From JBEKCP01 sp050014815 (GTDB taxonomy: Bacteria > Planctomycetota > Planctomycetia > Pirellulales > Thermoguttaceae), in NCBI GenBank assembly GCA_050014815.1, contig JBEKCP010000022.1, forward strand, positions 1 through 23,428: a DNA stretch of 23,428 nt, read 5' to 3'. This document shows, in pieces, positions 8,178 through 15,321 of the stretch. The notes below the pieces were generated by a model, which made no database searches, was not told where the DNA came from, and worked only from the letters and a program-made list of their open reading frames with translations. Position numbers and translations under genes: made by a program. Each line of letters starts with the position of its first letter. Positions within the stretch are counted from its first letter, which is position 1.

Positions 8178-10472
8178 ATGGGCCAGTTCGTCCATCCACT
8201 GCTGCTCTGGGGATTGCCCGTCGTGGCGGCCCCCGTGGTGATCCACCTGATCAACCTGCTGCGCCACCGGCGGGTTGAGTGGGCCGCCATGGAGTTCCTC
8301 CTGATCAGCCAGCGCAAGCACCGGACCTGGATCGTCCTGAAACAGCTCCTGCTGCTCTTGTTGCGGATGCTGGCGGTGGCCGCCGTGGTGCTCATCGTCG
8401 CGGGCCCCCTCCTGCGCAACCAGTGGGGCAACCTGCTGGGGACCCAGCGGATCCACCACATCGTGCTGGTGGACGACAGCTTCTCGATGTCGGACCACTG
8501 GGGCGACACGAGCGCCTTCGGGCAGGCCAAGGCGGTGGTCGGGCGGATCGCCGCCGCCGCCGCCCGCCAGAAGGAGCCGCAGTCGCTCACGCTCCTGCGG
8601 TTCTCCCGCGCCGGCCAGTTCGGCCGGCGGTTGCGGGCCGACTTCACCAACGAGCCCGTCGACACGGACTTCCCCGACCGCCTGGCCGAAAAACTCAAGA
8701 CCATGGACGTTTCCGAGACCGCCGCCGAGCCCGCCTCGGCGCTGGAGGCCGTCGGGCAGTTGATCGGCGACGACGAAGGCGAGCGCCGCCTGGTCTACCT
8801 CATCTCGGACTTCCGCGCCCGGCAGTGGGACAAGCCCGCCGAACTCAAGGACCGGCTCGCGCGGTTGAGCGACGACCGCGCCGAGATCCACCTGATCGAC
8901 TGCGTCGACGCCTCGCACGCGAACCTGGCCATTGCGTCGCTCAAGCCGGAGGAGGGGATCCTTGCGGCCGGCGTCCGGTGGCGGATGGAGGTGGCGGTGC
9001 GGAACTTCGGCCCCGCGCCGGCGCGAAACGTGCCCCTGCGGCTGGCCGAGGACGGCCGCGAGCGGACCCCGGCCACGATCGCCGAGATCCCGGCCGGAGG
9101 CGTGACGAAGGAAAACTTCTACGTGAGTTTCGCCGACCCGGGCGAGCACCGCATCGCCGCGCACCTCGAGGCGGACGCCGTGGCGGCCGACAACTCGCGA
9201 TACGCCGTCGTCGATCTTCCGGCGGAGATGCCGGTGCTCCTGGTAGACGGCGACCCCGGCGGACGCGACGCGAACTATCTCGGCTGGGCGCTCCTGCCCG
9301 GCGGCTCCGTCCGCACGGGAATCCGCCCGCGAATCGAGACGCCGCGATTCCTCGCTTCGCACCCGCTGGACGAATTCCACGCGATCCTGCTGGCCAATTT
9401 CGACCGGCTGGACCGCTCGGCGGTCGAGGCGCTGGAACGTTACGTGAAGGCCGGCGGGGGCGCGGCCTTCTTCCTCGGCGAGCAGACCCGCAGCGATTTC
9501 ATCAACCGGGAACTCTATCGCGACGGGAAGGGCGTGTTCCCCGTGCCTTTGGGCTCCTCCGCCGACCTTCTCGTCGATCGGCTCGAAAAGACGCCCGACG
9601 TGCAGGGCGAGGACCATTTCCTGTTCCGGTACCTCGGCCAGTACCGCAACGAGAACCTCGGCGCGGTCTCGGTCCAGCGATACTTCACCGTGGCGAAGGA
9701 CTGGAAGCCGCAGGCCCAGAACCCGGTGCGGACCGTGTTGCACCTCCGCGGGGGCCCGCCGCTTATGGTCGAGCGGAGCTTCGAGAAGGGCCGGGTGCTG
9801 GCCTTCCTTTCCACCGCCGCCCCGGTGTGGAACAATTGGGCCGCCAACAGCGAGACGGTCTCCTTCCCGCTGGTGGTCCGGGAGCTTTGCGCCTACCTGG
9901 CGCGGAGGCCGGCGGAGGCCGTGTCCCACACGGTCGGCGAGCCTTTGGCGTTTCGGGTGGAGGGTCCGTACCAGCCGCAGGTGCGGTTTGTGCCGCCCAG
10001 CGGGGACCCGGCCGCCTCCAGCGCCGTCGATGCGGTCCGCGGCCGCGACGGCCAGCTCTCGGCCACGCTTCCCGAGACCGATCGGAGCGGCTTCTACGAG
10101 GTTCAGCTCACCAGGACGACGGGGAAGCCCGAGGTCCGCCACCTGGCCGTCAACGTCGATCCGTCGGAAGGCGACCTGCGGGCCCTGTTCGGGGCGGACC
10201 TGGCCGCGAGGCTGTCGCCGGAAGTGAAATACGATTTCGAGCAGGCAACAAGCTTCCAGACCGACCTGGGCGAATCGGCCGGACGCAACCTCAGCGAGTT
10301 CCTGCTCTATCTCTTGATCCTCCTGTTGATAGGCGAGCAAATCCTGGCCTGGTCCGCCAGTTACCATCCGGTTGCCCGGCCCGCGGCTGCGAGTTCCGGC
10401 CGCGCCGCTGCGGCGGTGCCCGCCGTGGCGTCGGGCCTGCCCGTGGCCGCCGGCCAAGGAGGTCCGCCATGA
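8178..10472 (+). CDS. BatA-type membrane protein with VWA-like and GATase-like domains
   Basis: Protein of 764 aa. Residues 1-80 match the BatA N-terminal double-membrane-anchor region: FVHPLLLWGLPVVAAPVVIHL, then LLRHRRVEW, then a second TM about 53-79. A VWA-like domain follows with the motif DDSFS (99-103, DxSxS complete). Residues about 200-340 look like beta-rich CARDB/Ig-type sequence, and about 350-440 resemble a class I glutamine-amidotransferase-like fold (VLLVDGDPGG, then YVKAGGGAAFFLGEQ) without a visible Cys nucleophile. A last TM lies about 704-724, ending in a short Ala/Gly tail. The bulk is predicted to be periplasmic. No good ribosome site is seen upstream, but the BatA consensus fixes the start. 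The stop overlaps the next start by 4 bp. Confidence 0.9.
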   Translation: MGQFVHPLLLWGLPVVAAPVVIHLINLLRHRRVEWAAMEFLLISQRKHRTWIVLKQLLLLLLRMLAVAAVVLIVAGPLLRNQWGNLLGTQRIHHIVLVDDSFSMSDHWGDTSAFGQAKAVVGRIAAAAARQKEPQSLTLLRFSRAGQFGRRLRADFTNEPVDTDFPDRLAEKLKTMDVSETAAEPASALEAVGQLIGDDEGERRLVYLISDFRARQWDKPAELKDRLARLSDDRAEIHLIDCVDASHANLAIASLKPEEGILAAGVRWRMEVAVRNFGPAPARNVPLRLAEDGRERTPATIAEIPAGGVTKENFYVSFADPGEHRIAAHLEADAVAADNSRYAVVDLPAEMPVLLVDGDPGGRDANYLGWALLPGGSVRTGIRPRIETPRFLASHPLDEFHAILLANFDRLDRSAVEALERYVKAGGGAAFFLGEQTRSDFINRELYRDGKGVFPVPLGSSADLLVDRLEKTPDVQGEDHFLFRYLGQYRNENLGAVSVQRYFTVAKDWKPQAQNPVRTVLHLRGGPPLMVERSFEKGRVLAFLSTAAPVWNNWAANSETVSFPLVVRELCAYLARRPAEAVSHTVGEPLAFRVEGPYQPQVRFVPPSGDPAASSAVDAVRGRDGQLSATLPETDRSGFYEVQLTRTTGKPEVRHLAVNVDPSEGDLRALFGADLAARLSPEVKYDFEQATSFQTDLGESAGRNLSEFLLYLLILLLIGEQILAWSASYHPVARPAAASSGRAAAAVPAVASGLPVAAGQGGPP
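10456..10463 (+). promoter_or_regulatory. Strong Shine-Dalgarno for the second VWA gene
   Basis: AAGGAGGT lies 5 bp before ATG 10469, inside the 3' end of the preceding gene. Together with the ATGA overlap it fixes the start and implies translational coupling. Confidence 0.85.
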
Positions 10473-12991
10473 CGCCGACCTCCGACGTTACCGCACGCTT
10501 CGAGTGGGGCAGCATCCACTCGAACGCCGACTGGATCCTCCCTATCGGCGCGCTGTTGCTGATCTTGATCTTCGTCCGCGCGATGTACCAGCGGGATGCC
10601 GCCGAGCTGCCGGCCTGGCTGAGCTGGCTCCTGACGATCCTGCGGACCGCAACCTTCCTCGGCCTGCTGGTCCTCTACTTGCAGCCCCAGTGGCGGTGCT
10701 CCCGGGAGATTACTCACAACAGCCGGGTGCTCGTGGTGATCGACACGAGCATGAGCATGAACCGCGCCGACGCCGGGCCCGGCGGCGAAGCCGTCGGGCG
10801 CCCCGGCGGCGTCACCCGGCTCCAACAGGTGGCCGCGGCGCTGGACGACACCGGGTTCCTCGCGCGGCTCCGCAAGACGCATGACGTGGTCGTCCACCAG
10901 TTCAACGACGCCCTGGAGCGCGACCGTGCCGTGGTCCTGCCGAAAGTAGTAGAAGAAGGGGAGGCGGCGGACAAAAGCCCCCCGACTGCGTCGGGGGGTT
11001 CGAAGGGTGAGGAGAGTGAGAAGGGTGAGAACGATGAAAAGGGCGACAGCGGCGAGAAGCCGGTCCTTTCCTGGCGAAAGACGCTCGCGCCGCACGGCAC
11101 GGAGACGCGGATGGGCGAGGCCCTCGAGCACTTGATCCGCGACGAGCGGAACCTGCCCGTCTCCGGCATTGTGGTGATCGGCGACGGGGGGCAGAATGCG
11201 GGCGTGTCGCCGGAGGTTGCCGTCGAGATGGCCCGGCAGGCCCGCTGGCCCATCCACACCGTCGGCGTCGGCTCCGAGCGGAGGCCGGCCACGGTGCGGG
11301 TCTACGAGTTCAAGGCGCCTGCCCGCGCCTACCCGGGCGACCACTACACCGTGACGGGGTTCGTGCAGGGCCAGGGACTGACGGGCCGGACCGTCGAGGT
11401 CGAGTTGCTGAGCCGGGAAGGCGATGCGGCCAAAGACCCCCGCCAGCGCGGCAAGGGGCAGCGGATCGACGGCCGCAGCGTCACCCTCGGCGGCGACGGG
11501 GAGGCCGTGCCGGTCAAGTTCGAGCTCAACTCGGACAAGACGGGCCGCCGCACGCTCTGCTTCCGCGTCGTGGCCCCGCCTGGAGACGCCGATCCGCTGG
11601 GCAAGTTCCTCGAAGCCGAGGTCGAAGTCGTCGACCGCAAGAACCACATCCTGTTGTTGGCCGGCGGGCCGATGCGCGATTACCAGTACCTCCGCACGCT
11701 CCTCTACCGCGACCGCACGACCACCGTGGACGTCTTGCTGCAGAGCGCCCATGAGGCGATCTCCCAGGAGGCCAACAAGATCCTGGACGAGTTCCCCGCC
11801 CGGCGCGACGATCTGTACGCCTACGACTGCATCGTGGCGATGGACCCCGACTGGAAGGCCCTGGGGCCCGGGTCGGTCGAGGCCCTGGAGAGTTGGGTCG
11901 GGGACCAGGGGGGCGGCTTGATCGTCGTGGCCGGTCCGGTCTACAACGGTCGGACCGCCGACGGCTGGGTCCAGGACCCGGAGATGACCAGGATTCGCAA
12001 CCTTTACCCGGTCGAGTTCCACCGGTACTTGTCGGCGCGGGGCAACGTCGCGTACGCCGCCAGCGAGCCCTGGCCGCTGGAGTTCACCCGCGAGGGCATC
12101 CAGTCCGAGTATCTCTGGCTGGGGGACACTGCGGCGGCCTCGCAGGCGGCGTGGTCCGGGCTGCCGGGCATGTTCGGCTTCTGTCCGGTCCGCGGCCCGA
12201 AGCCGGGGGCAACCGTCCTGGCCCGCTTCTCCGATCCCCGCACCGCCGAGGGGGGGAAGCAGCCGGTCTACTTCGCCGAGCACTTCTACGGCTCCGGCCG
12301 CGTGTTTTACATGGGCAGCGGCGAAATGTGGCGGCTCCGCCGCGTCGAGCCGACCTACTTCGACCAGTTCTACACCAAGCTCATTCGGCACGTCTCCCAG
12401 GGGCGGCTGCTCCGGCAGTCCACCCGCGGCGTGCTCCTGGTCGGCGAGGACCGCTACCTGGTGGGCAGCACGGTCGAGGTCCGGGCCCAACTGACCAACT
12501 CCCGACTCGCTCCGCTCACCGTGCCCGCCGTCTCCGTCGAGGTCGCGCACAACGGCAGCCCTCCGGCCACCGTGAAACTCCTTGCCGACCCGAGCCGGGA
12601 GGGCACGTACCTGGGCCAGTTCCCCGTCCTGAAAGAGGGCGAGTACCGCCTCGAATTGCCCATCCCGGAAAGCCACGAGGAACCCCTGAAGCGGTCGATC
12701 CACGTCGTTGTGCCGAAGCTCGAAGACGAGAACCCGCAACGGAACGCCGCCCTGCTGGGCGAGATGGCGGCCAAGACGGGGGGGACCTATTATCCCGAAC
12801 TGCCGAAGGCCCTGGCCGCCTCGACCCCCGATTCGCTGGTCGAGAAACTCGAAGGCCGCACCCTGACGGAAGTGGTCCCCGTCGCATCCAACCCCCAATG
12901 GGAGGAGGATTGGCTGCGGTGGATGATGATAGCCCTTTGCGGGGTCTTGTGCCTGGAGTGGTTGATTCGCCGCCTGGCAAGGTTGGCGTGA
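10469..12991 (+). CDS. Membrane-anchored VWA protein with GATase-like region
   Basis: Protein of 840 aa. Two N-terminal TM segments (about 22-39 and 50-71) precede a VWA domain with MIDAS motif DTSMS (92-96), a likely MIDAS Thr in HGTETRMG (210-216) and IGDGGQN (237-243). Between them an unusual hydrophilic insert (about 163-198) is encoded by a palindrome and 9-bp repeats. Residues about 300-385 are Ig-like, about 393-500 are GATase-like (ILLLAGGPMRDYQYL, then LESWVGDQGGGLIVVAGP), further beta-rich sequence follows, and a C-terminal TM (about 815-832) ends in RRLARLA. The domain order parallels the upstream protein, so the two may form a heteromeric membrane complex acted on by the MoxR ATPase. 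That partnership is inferred from synteny. Confidence 0.88.
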   Translation: MTPTSDVTARFEWGSIHSNADWILPIGALLLILIFVRAMYQRDAAELPAWLSWLLTILRTATFLGLLVLYLQPQWRCSREITHNSRVLVVIDTSMSMNRADAGPGGEAVGRPGGVTRLQQVAAALDDTGFLARLRKTHDVVVHQFNDALERDRAVVLPKVVEEGEAADKSPPTASGGSKGEESEKGENDEKGDSGEKPVLSWRKTLAPHGTETRMGEALEHLIRDERNLPVSGIVVIGDGGQNAGVSPEVAVEMARQARWPIHTVGVGSERRPATVRVYEFKAPARAYPGDHYTVTGFVQGQGLTGRTVEVELLSREGDAAKDPRQRGKGQRIDGRSVTLGGDGEAVPVKFELNSDKTGRRTLCFRVVAPPGDADPLGKFLEAEVEVVDRKNHILLLAGGPMRDYQYLRTLLYRDRTTTVDVLLQSAHEAISQEANKILDEFPARRDDLYAYDCIVAMDPDWKALGPGSVEALESWVGDQGGGLIVVAGPVYNGRTADGWVQDPEMTRIRNLYPVEFHRYLSARGNVAYAASEPWPLEFTREGIQSEYLWLGDTAAASQAAWSGLPGMFGFCPVRGPKPGATVLARFSDPRTAEGGKQPVYFAEHFYGSGRVFYMGSGEMWRLRRVEPTYFDQFYTKLIRHVSQGRLLRQSTRGVLLVGEDRYLVGSTVEVRAQLTNSRLAPLTVPAVSVEVAHNGSPPATVKLLADPSREGTYLGQFPVLKEGEYRLELPIPESHEEPLKRSIHVVVPKLEDENPQRNAALLGEMAAKTGGTYYPELPKALAASTPDSLVEKLEGRTLTEVVPVASNPQWEEDWLRWMMIALCGVLCLEWLIRRLARLA
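10973..10998 (+). repeat. CCCC...TGC...GGGG hairpin, copy b (inside VWA CDS)
   Basis: AAAAG (10973-10977) precedes a perfect 9-bp stem, CCCCCCGAC (10978-10986) and GTCGGGGGG (10990-10998), with loop TGC. Relative to copy a, two stem bases differ and both partners changed accordingly. It is translated as part of DKSPPTASGGS inside the VWA domain. Confidence 0.88.
11002..11055 (+). repeat. Degenerate 9-bp tandem repeat in VWA insert
   Basis: Six 9-bp units related to GAAGGGTGA follow directly after the palindrome, growing more diverged to the right. They encode an acidic/Lys/Gly stretch (KGEESEKGENDEKGDSGE). One other frame of this repeat would be closed by TGA, so the frame used is a tolerated one. 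Confidence 0.7.
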
Positions 12992-13006
12992 TAGAATGTA
13001 TTGACC

Positions 13007-15319
13007 ATGGCCATATCCGAGATCCAAGAGCGGCCGCGACTTTCCCGCCCCGCCGAGCAGGCGCTCGGGGGGCTGCGCCGCGCGATCCGTCGCTATGTCT
13101 GGCTGGAAGGGCTCGCCGCCGCCGCGGCCTGGTTGGGGATCGCCTTCTGGACCAGCCTGGCCGTGGACTGGTTCTTCGAGCCGCCGCGGGCCGTCCGCGC
13201 GGTGCTCCTGGCCGTGGCCGCGGCGGGCCTCGTCTTCGTCATCCTGCGATTGATCGTCAGCCGCGCGATGGTCCCGCTGGCCGACAGCAGCATGGCGATG
13301 CTCCTGGAACGGCGGTTTCCGCAGTTGGAAGACAGCCTGCTCACGTCCGTGCTGCTGTTGCCCCGGCGGCCGGAGGTGGCCGGCTACAACCCCGACATGC
13401 TGGCCCGGACCTGCCGCGAGGCCGATCGCCGGCTGGCCGGCCTCCGCGCCGCCGAGGTCTTCGACCCGATGCCGCTCCTGCGGAAGGCCACGGTGGCCGG
13501 CTGTCTGGCAGCGATCATCGTACTGTTGGGAGTTTTGGCCCCGGAGGCCCTGGGCGTCTGGCTCCAGCGGAGCGTTCTCTTGAGCGACCGGCTGTGGCCG
13601 CGAAAGATCCGCCTGGAGCCGGTCGGGTTCACCGACGGCGTGGCGAAGGTGGCCAGCGGCGCCGACTTCGACCTGCTGGTCCGGGCATTCCACGGCGATA
13701 CGCTGGTGGCCATCACGCCCAAGCAGGTCGAGATCCGCTACCGCATCGAGGGCGGGCCGAGGAAGCGGCAGTTCATGAACGACCTGGGCAATCCGGCGAA
13801 CCCCTTGGACGGGCCGGCCGGGACGGTCCTTCGGGAGTACGGCTACACCTTCCGCGCCGTCCTGGCCCCGATGCGGCTGGACATCGTCGGGGGCGACTGT
13901 TCCCTCCCCCCCCTCAAGATCGTGGTCGTTCCCAACCCGACGCTTGAATCGATCGAATTGGAGTACCATTATCCGGAATACATGGACCGCCCTCCGGAAA
14001 CAAAAGCGGTGAAGGGCACGATGGCGGTGCCGCTGGGCACGCGGCCGGTGGTCCACGCCCGCGCCAACAAGCCGCTCCAGTCGGTCCGCGTCGACGACCC
14101 GTCGGAGAAGTCGCCGCGGCCGCGGCGGCTGGAGGTGGAGGCCCTGGGCGCCGACGCCAGGCAAGTCGATCTTCCGCTGGCGCCGCTGGAGCGCGACACC
14201 ACGCTCCTGTTCACGCTCTACGACGCGGACGGGATCAAGAGCCGCGAGGCGATTCCCCTGGTGCTGGCGGCAGTGCCGGACGAGCCGCCGCAACTGGCCG
14301 TGCGCCTGACGGGGATCGGCCCCGCCGTCACGCCCCAGGCCCGGCTCCCCCTCGCCGGACAGATCACCGACGACTACGGGATCGACCGGGTGTGGTGGGA
14401 GTGCGGCGTGGACCAGCAGAAACCGGTCGAGGTGCTGCTGGCCGCGCTGGCGAAGCATCCGATCAAGTACCCGGCGGGCGATGCGCCCCTGGACGCGGCC
14501 TTGGAGGCGCGGGATCTCAATGTCTCGCGGGGCCAGAAGTTGGCCCTCGCGGTCAAGGCTTCCGACCGCTGCACCCTTGGCAAGGGGCCGAACGTCGGCA
14601 CGAGCGAGACCTGGGTGCTCGACGTGGTCTCGCCCGACGAGCTCCGCGCCATGCTCGAAGCCCGCGAACTGGTCCTCCGGCAGCGGTTCGAGGGGATCGT
14701 CCAGGAAGTGACCGAGACGCGGGACCTGCTCTTGCGAATGGACTTTGCGCCCCCCGGGGGCGCGAAAGACGCCGCGCCCAAGGCGGCCCCAAAGAAGTCG
14801 GCCGGCGCCGAGCCGGGCGACGAGACGCCCCGGCCGGCCAACCTCTCGCCCGCCGCGCTGGCCGAGCGCCGCACGGAGCGGGTCCTCCAGGCCCTCCAGG
14901 CCTGCCGCAAGAACGCCCAGGAAACCCTCGATCTGGCCGAGGCCTTCGACGACATCCGGCAGCAGCTCACCAACAACCGCATCGACACCGAGGAGTTGAA
15001 GGAACGGCTCGGCCGGGGTATCGCCGAGCCGCTGCACCGCATCGTCGGGGAAATGTTCTCCGAGCTGGAGCGGCGGCTGGAGACCCTCCAGGCCGCCGTC
15101 GCCGACCTGAAGACCGGCCCTGCCCGCCGCGACGCCGCCCGGCAGCAGGCCGACGACATCCTCCTGGCCATGCGGAAGGTCCTCGCCCGAATGGTCGAAC
15201 TGGAAGATTTCAACGAAGTGGTGGAAAGGCTCCGCACGATCATCCAGAAGCACGAAGAGATCATCAAGCGGACCAAGGAGCGTCAGAAACAAGGAATCCG
15301 GAACCTATCGGAGGAATAG
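13007..15319 (+). CDS. Three-TM protein with large periplasmic and coiled-coil part (DUF4175-like)
   Basis: Protein of 770 aa from ATG 13007; an in-frame TTG six bases earlier is possible, and neither has a clear ribosome site. TM segments lie at about 31-55, 63-84 and 160-183. A beta-rich part follows (IRLEPVGFTDGVAKVASG at its start, with several Ig-like strands), then extended helices: ELVLRQRFEGIVQEVTETRD, a Pro/Ala-rich break near 590-620, and long coiled-coil helices to the C-terminus. The layout resembles DUF4175-type proteins that sit beside MoxR/VWA genes in many bacteria; exact family membership is inferred from layout. The stop is 2 bp before the next start, so it is clearly in the operon, probably as the membrane partner of the coiled-coil protein that follows. 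Confidence 0.8.
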   Translation: MAISEIQERPRLSRPAEQALGGLRRAIRRYVWLEGLAAAAAWLGIAFWTSLAVDWFFEPPRAVRAVLLAVAAAGLVFVILRLIVSRAMVPLADSSMAMLLERRFPQLEDSLLTSVLLLPRRPEVAGYNPDMLARTCREADRRLAGLRAAEVFDPMPLLRKATVAGCLAAIIVLLGVLAPEALGVWLQRSVLLSDRLWPRKIRLEPVGFTDGVAKVASGADFDLLVRAFHGDTLVAITPKQVEIRYRIEGGPRKRQFMNDLGNPANPLDGPAGTVLREYGYTFRAVLAPMRLDIVGGDCSLPPLKIVVVPNPTLESIELEYHYPEYMDRPPETKAVKGTMAVPLGTRPVVHARANKPLQSVRVDDPSEKSPRPRRLEVEALGADARQVDLPLAPLERDTTLLFTLYDADGIKSREAIPLVLAAVPDEPPQLAVRLTGIGPAVTPQARLPLAGQITDDYGIDRVWWECGVDQQKPVEVLLAALAKHPIKYPAGDAPLDAALEARDLNVSRGQKLALAVKASDRCTLGKGPNVGTSETWVLDVVSPDELRAMLEARELVLRQRFEGIVQEVTETRDLLLRMDFAPPGGAKDAAPKAAPKKSAGAEPGDETPRPANLSPAALAERRTERVLQALQACRKNAQETLDLAEAFDDIRQQLTNNRIDTEELKERLGRGIAEPLHRIVGEMFSELERRLETLQAAVADLKTGPARRDAARQQADDILLAMRKVLARMVELEDFNEVVERLRTIIQKHEEIIKRTKERQKQGIRNLSEE
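15310..15315 (+). promoter_or_regulatory. Shine-Dalgarno deciding the 15322 start
   Basis: GGAGGA lies 6 bp before ATG 15322 and overlaps the end of the preceding gene. It places the start upstream of the single palindrome arm at 15366-15390. Confidence 0.8.
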
Positions 15320-15321
15320 CC

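Noticed and set aside
13001..13006. TTG 13001 as start of the DUF4175-like gene
   Set aside because: ATG lies two codons downstream; neither has a clear ribosome site, and ATG is the more usual start.
10361..15292. Very long antisense open frame (1643 codons) and others such as 1084-3057, 3526-5052 and 8109-10457 on the - strand
   Set aside because: They lie opposite well-supported genes, have low-complexity Arg/Gly/Pro/Leu-rich composition typical of complementary frames in GC-rich DNA, and show no family motifs.
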